DNA from: Scopulibacillus darangshiensis
GTDB taxonomy: Bacteria; Bacillota; Bacilli; Bacillales; Sporolactobacillaceae
DNA length: 64,000 bases
Assembly: GCF_004341035.1 (NCBI RefSeq)
Contig: NZ_SLXK01000008.1
Span: 1 to 64,000, forward strand
Reading direction: 5' to 3'
The notes beneath the pieces were generated by a model. The model ran no database searches and had not been told where the DNA came from. It saw nothing but the letters and a program-made list of their open reading frames with translations. Below are positions 17,005 to 25,473 of this stretch, one piece after another (positions within the stretch are counted from its first letter, which is position 1; every line of letters begins with the position of its first letter). Made by a program: the position numbers and the translations under genes.

Positions 17005-17283
17005 ATGAAAGCAAATGAAAAAGAAAACAAAGATTTCAGCAATGCTCTTGATACAATTATTGAGCTTTTTAATAACCTTGAGGATGATGAACCCTTGATT
17101 GAATTTGGTCAGGATGTCATTGAAGACATTGAAAGGGCAAAAAAAATGTACGGACAAAATATCATTAATGAAAGGATCAATAATGTTGTAAGGGAAATCC
17201 TTTCATTACTAACTTTGGATGAAGTGAATAAAAAGGACAGTACTGATGAAGAATCTGAAGAAGCAGAGGAGGAAAAGGAATGA
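17005..17283 (+). CDS. Small acidic hypothetical protein
   Basis: 92-residue protein that I do not recognise. It is hydrophilic with a strongly acidic C-terminus (about 14 Glu/Asp in the last 20 residues) and a helical centre. A frame open to 16939 exists, but the ribosome site GGGTGAT supports the ATG at 17005 (an ATG at 16999 is also possible). A half-copy of the GGGGTCTGACCCC palindrome lies upstream at about 16957. A strong terminator follows at 17303, so this is an isolated transcription unit at the edge of the repeat-rich region. Confidence 0.65.
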   Translation: MKANEKENKDFSNALDTIIELFNNLEDDEPLIEFGQDVIEDIERAKKMYGQNIINERINNVVREILSLLTLDEVNKKDSTDEESEEAEEEKE

Positions 17284-17302
17284 GGTTAAGATAAGCGATT
17301 AA

Positions 17303-17332
17303 GCGGGAATGCTGCCAATTCCCGCCTTTTTT
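17303..17332 (+). terminator. Terminator of the 92-residue protein gene
   Basis: Stem GCGGGAAT (17303-17310) / ATTCCCGC (17318-17325), then a T run (17327-17332). Confidence 0.85.
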
Positions 17333-17352
17333 GTACGCCTTCGGCGTTTTAT
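17333..17352 (+). terminator. Second terminator-like hairpin
   Basis: ACGCC-TTC-GGCGT followed by TTT lies immediately after the first terminator. It could reinforce termination before the tandem repeats. Confidence 0.4.
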
Positions 17353-17384
17353 TTGAGATTTGCGGGATTTACGCGCGCTCACAG

Positions 17385-17756
17385 GGACTTTTGCGCTCCC
17401 CTTGGGTTTTTTGCGCTTCCCTTGGGTTTTTTGCGCTCCCATCGGTTTTTTTGCGCTCCCATCGGGTTTTTTGCGCTCCCCTTGGGTTTTTTGCGCTCCC
17501 ATCGGGTTTTTTGCGCTCCCATCGGGTTTTTTGCGCTCCCCTCGGTTTTTTTGCGCTCCCATCGGGTTTTTTGCGCTCCCCTCGGGTTTTTTGCGCTCCC
17601 ATCGGGTTTTTTGCGCTCCCATCGGGTTTTTTGCGCTCCCATCGGGTTTTTTGCGCTCCCATCGGGTTTTTTGCGCTCCCCTCGGTTTTTTTGCGCTCCC
17701 CTTGGTTTTTTTGCGCTCCCCTCGGTTTTTTGCGCTCCCCTCGGGTTTTTTGCAGG
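17385..17756. repeat. 20-bp tandem repeat array, 18 units
   Basis: The unit is TTTTTTGCGCTCCC followed by six variable bases of the form [A/C]T[C/T]GG[G/T]. GCGCTCCC (once GCGCTTCC) recurs every 20 bases from 17393 to 17713 and once more one base early at 17732, giving 18 copies plus a partial end. Variants (ATCGGG, CTTGGG, CTCGGG, ATCGGT, CTCGGT, CTTGGT) are interspersed. Because 20 is not divisible by three and the unit lacks stops, several frames stay open on both strands. The predicted K/R-rich proteins are artefacts without ribosome sites. Each unit's T6 after a GC-rich block gives strong strand asymmetry. Confidence 0.95.
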
Positions 17757-17953
17757 CTACATCCATTAGGCTGCAAAAAATCCATTTTTATTGTTGCGAT
17801 GCTTTAGCCTATACCACTTTCCGGCCTTTGGCGGTGTCCGGTTCTTTGCTTCTCTGCTTGAACGTCGCGCCACCGCCCCCTTCGCCGGGCGGTGGCGCGG
17901 AAGGCGGGGCCAAGGGTGCTTTAGATTGACCCTTTGTGGACCAACTCCGGGTT
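17757..17953. other. GC-rich gene-free segment with stable hairpins
   Basis: No credible gene. The clearest structure is a perfect 12-bp hairpin, GCGCCACCGCCC (17867-17878) with GGGCGGTGGCGC (17887-17898). A smaller one follows, AAGGGT (17912-17917) with ACCCTT (17929-17934). Base composition is well above the surrounding DNA. Confidence 0.6.
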
Positions 17954-18081
17954 AATACGGCGGCATTCCCGAAGGCCTTGGCCTTCGGATTTGCTGCGCA
18001 AATCTACCTGTTTATGCGAACGGCGGGAAAGCGGGCTTTCCCGCTCGATCGCATAAAAACAGGTTGGAATGCCGCCGTATT
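17954..18081. repeat. Nested four-armed palindromic element
   Basis: An outer 16-bp perfect stem, AATACGGCGGCATTCC (17954-17969) with GGAATGCCGCCGTATT (18066-18081), encloses three hairpins in series. First, CGAAGGCC/GGCCTTCG (17970-17987). Second, GATTTGC/GCAAATC (17988-18004). Third, a long arm ACCTGTTTATGCGA/TCGCATAA(AA)ACAGGT (18006-18019, 18049-18064), itself capped by GCGGGAAAGC/GCTTTCCCGC (18023-18044). Nearly every base pairs, and TTTT follows. It is either a structured RNA or a mobile palindromic DNA element. I know no family that it matches. Confidence 0.8.
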
Positions 18082-18174
18082 TTTAGGAAGATGGGTCTTC
18101 TTGAGGTCGAACATTTGCCCTAGGCTGGGGGATGTTGCTACAATATAGTTATTATATGATAATGGAGTTTTGGA

Positions 18175-18570
18175 ATGAAAAGGGATATTATGAATTCACC
18201 ATTTACGGCGATTGGCGGGGCGGAGATGATTGATGAGCTTGTCAACGCTTTTTATAAGAGGGTAGCTAAGCATCCGGATCTGGCTCCGATATTTCCGGAT
18301 GACCTGACTGAGACGGCACGGAAGCAGAAGCAGTTTTTGACGCAATTTCTTGGCGGTCCGGCGCTTTATAGTGAGGAACATGGGCACCCTATGCTAAGGG
18401 CGAGGCATTTGAAATTTCCAATTGGCCCAAGGCAGGCTAAAGCCTGGTTATCTTGTATGCATGAGGCTATGGAGGAAGTGAGTCTCGACCCGGACTATCG
18501 CGAAGGTATATTTCGCAGGCTGACGTTGACTGCTCATCATATGGTTAATTTAGAGGATGAAAACAGCTAG
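18175..18570 (+). CDS. yjbI: Truncated haemoglobin YjbI
   Basis: 131-residue group II truncated haemoglobin. The sequence follows B. subtilis YjbI through K-Q-K-Q-F-L-T-Q-F-L-G-G-P, E-E-H-G-H-P-M-L-R-A-R-H (with the proximal haem histidine) and the conserved Trp in A-W-L-S-C-M. It binds oxygen at haem in the cytosol and may act in peroxide or nitric oxide chemistry. TGGAGT lies upstream of the ATG at 18175; an ATG five codons in is also possible. It precedes spxH by 12 bases, the same pairing as in B. subtilis (yjbI next to yjbH), so the two are probably one operon. Confidence 0.9.
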   Translation: MKRDIMNSPFTAIGGAEMIDELVNAFYKRVAKHPDLAPIFPDDLTETARKQKQFLTQFLGGPALYSEEHGHPMLRARHLKFPIGPRQAKAWLSCMHEAMEEVSLDPDYREGIFRRLTLTAHHMVNLEDENS

Positions 18571-18582
18571 AGAGGTGATACG

Positions 18583-19470
18583 ATGATGTTTAACAACACC
18601 GGCTCTACGTGTGAAGGGACACCTGGTCAGTTTCACTGCACAACAGGAGAACAGCAAAACGGTCACAAACCCATTGAAATATATGCTTTTATTGATCCCC
18701 TATGTCCAGAATGCTGGGGACTTGAACCCTTCATGAAAAAGCTGTTGCTGGAATATGGGCAATATTTTACATTGCGCTATTTAATAGTAGGGAGGCTGGA
18801 CAGTTCTGATCGTAAGGTTGTCAAAAAAATTGCTGATCAGTGGGAAAAAATTGCTGGTTTAACAGGGATGTCATGTGATGGAGATGTATGGTATAATTTT
18901 CCTCCTTCTTCTTATAAAATTTCAGTAGCTATCAAAGCGGCAGAATTGCAAGGTAAACCAGCGGGCTTTCGTTTTTTGCGGAGAGTAAGGGAAAAGTTAT
19001 TCCTGGAAAAGCAAAACATAAATGCTGACGCTGTTTTGTTAGATTGCGCCAAAACGGCTAAGCTGGATATCGAGGAGTTTGAAAAAGATATATCATCTAA
19101 CGGCCCTATTAAATCTTTGCAATGTGACAGACGGATGGCCTGTGAAATGGATGTCTCATCATTTCCAACCTTAGTCTTTTTTAATGCTGACATTGAAAAG
19201 GAAGGCATCAAAGTGACGGGACGATATCCTTTCGATGTCTATGTCCAAATTCTTTCAGAAATGCTGGGCGAAAAACCGGTGCCAAAGGAACCGCCGGAGC
19301 TTGAGGCTTTTCTAAAAAAGTATCATTTAGTTGCTACTAAGGAATTGGCCGTGGTGTACAATTTGTCTGAACAAGAAGTCAGACGTGAAATGAAAAAACT
19401 TAAGCTTAAACAGGTAGTTGAGGCTGTTCCTGTTAAATACGGCACCTTCTGGCGTTATAATGGCGAATAA
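18583..19470 (+). CDS. spxH: SpxH (YjbH), ClpXP adaptor for Spx degradation
   Basis: 295-residue DsbA-like protein. A thioredoxin-fold N-terminus carries C-P-E-C at residues 41-44 in D-P-L-C-P-E-C-W-G, and a helical C-terminal part follows from about residue 240. SpxH binds Spx and hands it to the ClpXP protease; stress-driven aggregation of SpxH lets Spx accumulate. The Spx gene itself lies at 26611-27006 in this window. GAGAGGTGATACG precedes the ATG. Gene order (yjbI-spxH-yizD-pepF) matches B. subtilis. The extra cysteines near the N-terminus (T-C-E...F-H-C) may be metal ligands. Confidence 0.9.
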   Translation: MMFNNTGSTCEGTPGQFHCTTGEQQNGHKPIEIYAFIDPLCPECWGLEPFMKKLLLEYGQYFTLRYLIVGRLDSSDRKVVKKIADQWEKIAGLTGMSCDGDVWYNFPPSSYKISVAIKAAELQGKPAGFRFLRRVREKLFLEKQNINADAVLLDCAKTAKLDIEEFEKDISSNGPIKSLQCDRRMACEMDVSSFPTLVFFNADIEKEGIKVTGRYPFDVYVQILSEMLGEKPVPKEPPELEAFLKKYHLVATKELAVVYNLSEQEVRREMKKLKLKQVVEAVPVKYGTFWRYNGE

Positions 19471-19503
19471 GACCACAGCTTTTAATTTAAATATTTCTTG
19501 CTA

Positions 19504-19530
19504 AAAACTTGCCAATTGGCAAGTTTTCTT
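19504..19530 (+). terminator. Terminator of yjbI-spxH
   Basis: Ten-bp stem AAAACTTGCC / GGCAAGTTTT with an AATT loop, then a T-rich tail. The sequence resembles the right end of repeat family R2. Confidence 0.75.
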
Positions 19531-19602
19531 TATTTCAGCTGATTTTCAATTCATAATTCCTGTATATTGCCATAAGCTTTTAAAAAAACAGCAGGTGATG
19601 GG

Positions 19603-19779
19603 ATGAAAAAGTGGTGGATCATTTTCTCTTGTACAACAACCGTAGTATGTTTCTATTTTTACCTGTTAGGCTTAATGCATTTGCAACCGTTGACTTTTTC
19701 CGGTGCCCTTTTCTTCGCGTCCCTTCTCGTAACGATTCGCATTATCACCGCCCCGCAAAAAGAACACAAACAAAATTAA
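19603..19779 (+). CDS. yizD: Small membrane protein, YizD-like position
   Basis: 58-residue protein with two hydrophobic segments (about residues 4-24 and 29-47) and a charged tail ending K-E-H-K-Q-N. GCAGGTGATGGG lies just before the ATG. It occupies the position of yizD in B. subtilis, between spxH and the convergent pepF; the symbol rests on position and size, not on certain sequence recognition. Function unknown. A bidirectional terminator starts at its stop codon. Confidence 0.6.
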   Translation: MKKWWIIFSCTTTVVCFYFYLLGLMHLQPLTFSGALFFASLLVTIRIITAPQKEHKQN

Positions 19780-19815
19780 AAAACATCACCGGGTATTTTA
19801 CCGGTGATGTTTTTG
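19780..19815. terminator. Bidirectional terminator between yizD and pepF
   Basis: Stem AACATCACCGG (19782-19792) / CCGGTGATGTT (19801-19811) flanked by A and T runs, serving both convergent genes. Confidence 0.85.
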
Positions 19816-19823
19816 CATCCCTT

Positions 19824-21641
19824 TTATTCAAACAATAAATTCTCCATCTCATCCAAAACAGATTCAAAAACGGAAAGCGCTTGTTTGATTGGTTCAGATG
19901 TTGTCATGTCAACGCCGGCTTTTTTCAGCACCTCTATTGGATAGTCAGAGCTTCCTGCTTTTAAATATTCTTTGTATCGCTTGACTGCCGGTTCGCCTTC
20001 ATCTAGAATCTGGTTCGATAAGGCAGCGGCAGCGCTGTAGCCTGTGGCATACTGATAAACATAATAATTGTAATAGAAGTGAGGAATTCGCGCCCATTCC
20101 AATCCAACCGCCTCATCAACAACGACATCGTTTCCGTAATACTTTTTGTTAAGATCATAATATAACTTTGTCAGTAATTCCGGTGTCAACGCTTCACCTT
20201 GTGCTGCTTTTTCATGAACGAGCTGTTCATATTCGGCAAACATGGTTTGTCTGAAGACTGTCCCTCTGAAGCCTTCAAGCTGGTGATTTAAAAGGTAAAG
20301 TTTTTTCTTCTTGTCATCTGTTTCCTTTAACAAATAATGATTCAGCAAGGCTTCATTGCATGTTGATGCCACCTCTGCAACAAAGATCGAGTAATCAGCA
20401 TATGGATAAGGCTGATTTTCTCTCGTAAAGTAGCTGTGCATCGAATGCCCGAGTTCATGGGCCAGTGTAAAGGTATTGTTAATATTATCCTGCCAATTTA
20501 GTAAAATGTAAGGCATTGTGCCGTATGTCCCTGAAGAATACGCGCCGCTTCGCTTAGCTTTCGTTTCTCGGACATCGATCCAGCGGCTGTTGTAGCCTTC
20601 TTTAATCGTATTAATATAATCCTCACCCAAAGGAGCAAGCCCTTTTAATACAAGTTCCTTCGCTTCTTCATAACTGACTTCCATTTTAACATCCTTAACG
20701 AGCGGTGTGTAAAGGTCATACATGTGAAGCTCATCAAGTCCAAGCGCCTTTTTCCTTAATTTAATATAACGATGCAAAAGATGAAGGTTGTCATTCACCG
20801 TATTCACTAAGTTATCATAGACCTCTTCCGGGATATTATTGCCTGATAAAGCGGCTTCCCGCGCTGTTTTATAATTTCTAACCCTGGCATAGAAATTATC
20901 TTTCTTGATCTGGCCGGAGAGTGTGCTGGCAAAGGTGTTCTTGAAATTGCCGTATGTATCATAGACAGCTTTAAAGGCATCCTCTCTTACACGGCGCACA
21001 TCACTTTCCATCAGCTTTGAATATCGGCCATGAGTGACCTCTACCTCTTCACCATTCTCATCCTTAATTTCAGGGAAAGTTAAATCAGCATTGTTTAACA
21101 TACCGAATGTATTTGAAGAATTACCGGTCACTTCACTGGCTTGAGCAAGCAATGCCTCTTTATCCTCATCCAAAACATGAGGCCTCATCCGGTTAATCTC
21201 CTCAAGCATGTGGGTATACAGTTTCAAATTGTTATTTTCCTGTAAATAGCTTTTTAGCTTGCTTTCATCAAGCTCTAATATTTCTGGCACCGCAAATGCA
21301 AGCTTACTGCCAACAATCGTTGCTAAATTACCGGCGCGGTCGTTCAAAGCCTGATAAGTAGAGTTAGCTGTATCTTCATCAGATTTCATATGGGCATAAG
21401 CATAAAGCTTGTTAAGCTTCATGGTTAATTCGTCTTCTTTTTGCAAAGCATTATAAAGCGTTTCAGCAGATTCACCCAATTTCCCTTTATATGCTTCAAC
21501 CTTAGGGATGATAGCTTTGACAGCTTCAAATTCCTTTTCCCATTCGTCAATATTTGGATAAATCGCTTCGAGGTCCCATTTTTCTATTTCAGGGACTTGA
21601 TCTCTCTTGGGCAATGCGTTCGTTTTTACTTGTTCTGTCAT
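19824..21641 (-). CDS. pepF: Oligoendopeptidase F
   Basis: 605-residue cytosolic zinc metallopeptidase of the M3 family. The zinc site H-E-L-G-H-S-M-H lies near residue 393, with the third ligand Glu further on in F-V-A-E-V-A-S-T. The length matches PepF of Bacilli (about 600). It cleaves oligopeptides of roughly 7-17 residues and so fits peptide use downstream of the Opp permease encoded nearby; B. subtilis PepF also affects sporulation peptides. It lies convergent to yizD and downstream of coiA. Confidence 0.95.
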   Translation of the reverse strand: MTEQVKTNALPKRDQVPEIEKWDLEAIYPNIDEWEKEFEAVKAIIPKVEAYKGKLGESAETLYNALQKEDELTMKLNKLYAYAHMKSDEDTANSTYQALNDRAGNLATIVGSKLAFAVPEILELDESKLKSYLQENNNLKLYTHMLEEINRMRPHVLDEDKEALLAQASEVTGNSSNTFGMLNNADLTFPEIKDENGEEVEVTHGRYSKLMESDVRRVREDAFKAVYDTYGNFKNTFASTLSGQIKKDNFYARVRNYKTAREAALSGNNIPEEVYDNLVNTVNDNLHLLHRYIKLRKKALGLDELHMYDLYTPLVKDVKMEVSYEEAKELVLKGLAPLGEDYINTIKEGYNSRWIDVRETKAKRSGAYSSGTYGTMPYILLNWQDNINNTFTLAHELGHSMHSYFTRENQPYPYADYSIFVAEVASTCNEALLNHYLLKETDDKKKKLYLLNHQLEGFRGTVFRQTMFAEYEQLVHEKAAQGEALTPELLTKLYYDLNKKYYGNDVVVDEAVGLEWARIPHFYYNYYVYQYATGYSAAAALSNQILDEGEPAVKRYKEYLKAGSSDYPIEVLKKAGVDMTTSEPIKQALSVFESVLDEMENLLFE

Positions 21642-21783
21642 TCCTGCACCTCCAAAAAGCTAATTAAAACACTCTGTACTTAACTTAATTCCATCAACAC
21701 TAAAATATTCCTTCTTTTTGTTTATCGTTATCTTTATTCTATGCTATCCTGAAAGATTTCAACAAAACATTTGCTTATGATCA

Positions 21784-23019
21784 TTATGTTTTTGCATGTC
21801 CTCGCACCATACCTTCCAATTTATCCAATACCAGCTTGTCCTTAAGAAAAAGCTGGTCCATCTGCTGATACGGCCATCGCTCATCTATCATGACACGGTA
21901 TGTCTTTTTATCAACAGATACCATTATGCCTAAATCACATAACTGATCGAAATAGCCCCGTAAAATTGAAGTTAGGGAAGGTTTCGTGCAAAGCATTTGC
22001 CTCATCTGAAACAAGCCTTGATCAAGCATGCCTTGAAACGCTTTTATAACAACAGGCACTTTTAGCATGTGATTCTTTTTATTAAAAAGGAATGTGAGAA
22101 TAAGCCAAGACTGCCATATATACGAAGGTGTCGAGATGAGGATATTGTGCCCGTGCGGAAGGCCAGCGTATGGGGGAAATGCTGAAAAAATGAGGCCTTG
22201 TTTGTAGCACAATGAGCGTATATATTGCTCGGAACGGTTTTGGAAAGGCATCGCCGCCAATCTTTTGTTTTTCTTACTTTGCAGCCATGCCTTGTTAAAA
22301 TGACTACCGGCTTTGACAATCGATGGGTGAAGAATCCTTTCTAATGTTGCACGTGACAAACTGATAACATTTATGTCCGCAAGAAATTGACTAGAACTTA
22401 TGGTGTTAAGGTTTGAAAGGATTACAAAAGACTTTTGCCGTGGACAGAAAAACAATGATGTGTAAGGTGAAGTAAACAGATTTGGTGAAGATCGCGAGGT
22501 CTTTTCTGCAGTTCGGACACATAGGAGGTCCATAGTGGTTAGGGTAAAACTGCCGTGTTTTCGCTTTAATCGCTGACCGCCAAGGATCCAAATCGGTTGT
22601 ATGCCCTTGTTAAAATAGCCGCGGGTGCGTTCAATTAAATGAGTGGGCGGGATCGATGCACATTGGTATTCAATAGCTATAGGAGAGGTTTTGTTTGGCA
22701 GGTAAATGTCGGGACGCTGACGGATTTCTGGTAAATAATATTCGAGCCTTGGTTCGCTATGCTGACTCTGCAGCCATTGATAAAGCTCCCGTTTTCCGTC
22801 AAGATGATAATCAGATTCAGGTTCATTCTCATAAAAACAAGTTGTGTTACGAAAGTGGGCAAAATGCCATTTTCTTGTTTGACCAAGCTTTAGCGAAACC
22901 GGATTATTGCAACCCGGACAGTAGAACTTGACATTGTTTTGCAGCATCTCCAAGCCTTTTCTACTATAACGCTCTGCAAGCGAAATGATGCGATCATCGG
23001 ACGTTTTGGCAACGAGCAA
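21784..23019 (-). CDS. coiA: Competence protein CoiA
   Basis: 411-residue CoiA-family protein. A zinc-ribbon-like N-terminus, F-Y-C-P-G-C...K-W-H-F-A-H-F, is followed by the nuclease-like core Y-Q-W-L...P-D-I-Y-L-P...A-I-E-Y-Q-C, which matches a restriction-endonuclease-like D...ExQ arrangement. CoiA supports recombination of DNA taken up in competence. It starts at TTG with AAAGG upstream. In B. subtilis coiA follows mecA directly; here cls lies between them. Sequence conservation in the family is low, and the C-terminal half looks divergent. Confidence 0.85.
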   Translation of the reverse strand: MLVAKTSDDRIISLAERYSRKGLEMLQNNVKFYCPGCNNPVSLKLGQTRKWHFAHFRNTTCFYENEPESDYHLDGKRELYQWLQSQHSEPRLEYYLPEIRQRPDIYLPNKTSPIAIEYQCASIPPTHLIERTRGYFNKGIQPIWILGGQRLKRKHGSFTLTTMDLLCVRTAEKTSRSSPNLFTSPYTSLFFCPRQKSFVILSNLNTISSSQFLADINVISLSRATLERILHPSIVKAGSHFNKAWLQSKKNKRLAAMPFQNRSEQYIRSLCYKQGLIFSAFPPYAGLPHGHNILISTPSYIWQSWLILTFLFNKKNHMLKVPVVIKAFQGMLDQGLFQMRQMLCTKPSLTSILRGYFDQLCDLGIMVSVDKKTYRVMIDERWPYQQMDQLFLKDKLVLDKLEGMVRGHAKT

Positions 23020-23064
23020 GGCATATCACAACCTTTCATTTTCAATTATCATACCATAAATATT

Positions 23065-23092
23065 AGTGCCTGGCACCGTGGTGACAGGCACT
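23065..23092 (-). terminator. Terminator of cls
   Basis: Inverted repeat AGTGCCT (23065-23071) / AGGCACT (23086-23092) with inner GGCACC/GGTG pairing, overlapping the cls stop. It belongs to the common Bacillus TGCCTGGCACC-type palindromes. Confidence 0.55.
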
Positions 23093-24599
23093 ATAATAAT
23101 GGTGATAACAGCCTTGATGTTGATTCAATGATTCTTTTGAATATCGACCGCTTTTTGAATTGGGTAAAGTTCACCTCTTTGGCCTTTTCCAAATCATCAA
23201 TAAAATCTGTGACAAGCTGGATCGTGCTGTCCGTCCTATAAAGAAACGCGTTCACCTCAAAATTCAGATGGAAGCTTCTCATATCCATATTGGAAGTGCC
23301 GATCGATGCAAGCTCATGGTCAACAATAACGACTTTACTATGCATGAACCCTTCCTCATATTCAAAGATTCTGACACCCGCTTCAAGCAGGTCAGGAAAA
23401 TAAGAATGCGAGGCATAAAAGACAATCCGTTTGTCCGGGCGGTTCGGCACTAGAATTTTTACATCAATGCCACTTAAAGCCGCTATTTTCAAAGCACTCA
23501 AAATATCATCGTCTGGAATGAGGTAAGGCGAAGCAATCCAAATCGCCCTTTTTGCCGATGTAATCATTGAAAAGAACAGGCTTTTGATCACTTCCCACTC
23601 ACTATAAGGCGAGGATGATACCATTTGGACTGCACCAAAGTGGTCACCTTGCGCCGGTTTCACTTCAAAATAGCTGTGATCTGTAATGGCCTGACCCGTC
23701 ATATAATACCAGTCCTGCAAGAAGATAACTTGAAGGCTTTTGACTCCTTCCCCTTTAACAAACAAATGGGTGTCCCGCCAAAACCCGAAGGATGGGTTCT
23801 TTCCCAGGTATTCATCGCCAACATTTAGCCCGCCCATAAATCCGATTGATCCATCAATAACAACAATTTTTCTATGGTTTCGGAAATTGATCTTGTGATT
23901 TAACACCGGGAGTTTTACCGGAAAAAAGGGGATAATTTCTGCTCCCGCTTCCTCTAACTCCTTAATATACTTTTTGGACAAGCGCCAGCTGCCCACTGCA
24001 TCATATAAGAAGCGGACCTCTACACCCTCGCTCATTCTTTCGATTAAGGCCTCTTTTAATTTCGTGCCGATGTCATCGTTCCGGACAATGTAATATTCCA
24101 AATGGACATGATGCTTGGCCCGTTTGATCGCATCAATGATTTCTTTAAATGTTGCTTCACCATTCGTTAAAACCTTTGTTTCAGTCGTAAACGAGACTGG
24201 ATGCTGACCAAGTTTTTGCGCAAGCTTTAATAATGCATGCTGGTGCTCACCCATCAAATTTAATTTGTTCTTTTCAATTACTTTAGATGGGGCGGCGCTA
24301 GCCAATTGCAAATTGTCCAGGAATGCTTTTTTTCGGAACAGCCGCCTTTTTCTTAAGCTCTGGCCAAAAGCTATATAAAAAATAAAACCGACCACTGGAA
24401 ATACCGCCAAAACCAACAGCCATGTAATGGTCCTGGCCGGCTGTCTATTTTCAAGGAAAATCACCACGGCTATAAAAAAAACTGTCAGCGATAAGCCAAT
24501 ATTCAAAGTATCGAGCAGCCAGCGCTGCCAATCCTGTACAAGCAGTAATATAATGATTGCTAATAATGTAAAAAGAAGAAGCTGGAATTGTTTCTTCAT
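23091..24599 (-). CDS. cls: Cardiolipin synthase
   Basis: 502-residue membrane enzyme that joins two phosphatidylglycerols into cardiolipin. Two N-terminal membrane helices are followed by two phospholipase-D (HKD) motifs, H-R-K-I-V-V-I-D-G near residue 236 and H-S-K-V-V-I-V-D near 418. The length is standard for ClsA. A longer frame reaches 24641, but AAGGAG lies nine bases before the ATG at 24599. It sits between mecA and coiA, an insertion relative to B. subtilis gene order. Confidence 0.93.
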   Translation of the reverse strand: MKKQFQLLLFTLLAIIILLLVQDWQRWLLDTLNIGLSLTVFFIAVVIFLENRQPARTITWLLVLAVFPVVGFIFYIAFGQSLRKRRLFRKKAFLDNLQLASAAPSKVIEKNKLNLMGEHQHALLKLAQKLGQHPVSFTTETKVLTNGEATFKEIIDAIKRAKHHVHLEYYIVRNDDIGTKLKEALIERMSEGVEVRFLYDAVGSWRLSKKYIKELEEAGAEIIPFFPVKLPVLNHKINFRNHRKIVVIDGSIGFMGGLNVGDEYLGKNPSFGFWRDTHLFVKGEGVKSLQVIFLQDWYYMTGQAITDHSYFEVKPAQGDHFGAVQMVSSSPYSEWEVIKSLFFSMITSAKRAIWIASPYLIPDDDILSALKIAALSGIDVKILVPNRPDKRIVFYASHSYFPDLLEAGVRIFEYEEGFMHSKVVIVDHELASIGTSNMDMRSFHLNFEVNAFLYRTDSTIQLVTDFIDDLEKAKEVNFTQFKKRSIFKRIIESTSRLLSPLL

Positions 24600-24727
24600 T
24601 TGCCTAAACTCCTTAATGTCTGTCAAAAACCATAATATCATCTTACCCCTAAAAAGTGTATATGAAAAGAAAGGCGCTGAAGCTAGACAAAGCCATCATA
24701 ACCTCACATGCTTTCTCACCAAGAGAC

Positions 24728-24759
24728 AAAAAAATCCGGTTTTTCCTAGGAAAAACCGG
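24728..24759 (-). terminator. Terminator of mecA
   Basis: A perfect 24-base palindrome (24736-24759; halves CCGGTTTTTCCT and AGGAAAAACCGG) followed on the minus strand by T7. Confidence 0.85.
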
Positions 24760-25473
24760 TCATGAGTGTTTTGGAAAATGTTTTTTGATGTCGCCTAAAG
24801 CATTTTCAGAAATGACTTCTGTACCATACTCTTGAATAAAATGGATGGTTCGCTCCGTTTCATACCCATACTCCAGAATACAGCTTAGACGATTATCCTG
24901 CTCAAATTCGCTCATATCCTCATAGAAAATGACATCAAGGTAATAGTCGTTCTCATAAACGTATAAGGCGGTATCGACGGAAGGATGATCGATGAACTCA
25001 TGACTTAAATTGATCACGTCCTCTAGATCATCAAACCTGATAAGGAATGTCAGATCACCATCATCACCTAGTTCTTCATCACTGCCATCATCGCCTGCTT
25101 CTTTCGTCCCGTTTTTTTCAGCCTTATCGGTCTGGAAGTGTTCGCTAATAAGGCTTTCCAACCCTTCATTTACCGGAATATCCAAGTGCTTATCCTCGGA
25201 AATCGGCAGTTCAAGCTTAGAACCATCTTGGGAAAGCTGTGCCCGTGTTACGATGATTTCCAATCCCTTTTCCATGGCTTGAACTTGAATCCAGAGCGGC
25301 CCCTCAAGCGGGAATGACTCCTGATTGTGCGCCTCATCCATTATTTCCCAAAATAGTTCCTCCCCGCGTTCGCGGTTATACCAAATCTCTTCGCGGTCGA
25401 AACCGCGATTTTCTATGTCAAGATAGCTAATATAAAACTTTAAAGTGTAATCGTTGACACGTTCTATGTCCAT
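24760..25473 (-). CDS. mecA: Adaptor protein MecA
   Basis: 237-residue ClpC adaptor. The N-terminal substrate-binding region starts M-D-I-E-R-V-N-D-Y-T-L-K-F-Y-I-S-Y-x-D-I. An acidic linker (about residues 118-140, rich in Asp, Glu and Gly) leads to the C-terminal ClpC-binding domain with F-D-D-L-E-D and Y-E-N-D-Y-Y-L. MecA delivers ComK and other proteins to ClpCP and promotes ClpC assembly. It is in the expected place next to spx and yjbE. The length is slightly above the B. subtilis protein (218) because of the linker. Confidence 0.95.
   Translation of the reverse strand: MDIERVNDYTLKFYISYLDIENRGFDREEIWYNRERGEELFWEIMDEAHNQESFPLEGPLWIQVQAMEKGLEIIVTRAQLSQDGSKLELPISEDKHLDIPVNEGLESLISEHFQTDKAEKNGTKEAGDDGSDEELGDDGDLTFLIRFDDLEDVINLSHEFIDHPSVDTALYVYENDYYLDVIFYEDMSEFEQDNRLSCILEYGYETERTIHFIQEYGTEVISENALGDIKKHFPKHS

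Noticed and set aside
17385-17756. Possible CRISPR array
   Set aside because: Units are 20 bp and contiguous with no unique spacers of 25-40 bp. No cas genes are present.
17299-17929. Several overlapping long frames on both strands, K/R/P-rich or F/L/P-rich with 20-residue periods
   Set aside because: They arise because a 20-bp unit without stop codons stays open in several frames. No ribosome site or start is shared, and the same DNA reads open in five frames.
19504-19530. Additional R2 copy after spxH
   Set aside because: Only the terminal hairpin resembles R2; the rest is absent, so it is better called a terminator.
22695-22931. Antisense frame in coiA
   Set aside because: Shadow of a conserved gene with no start context.
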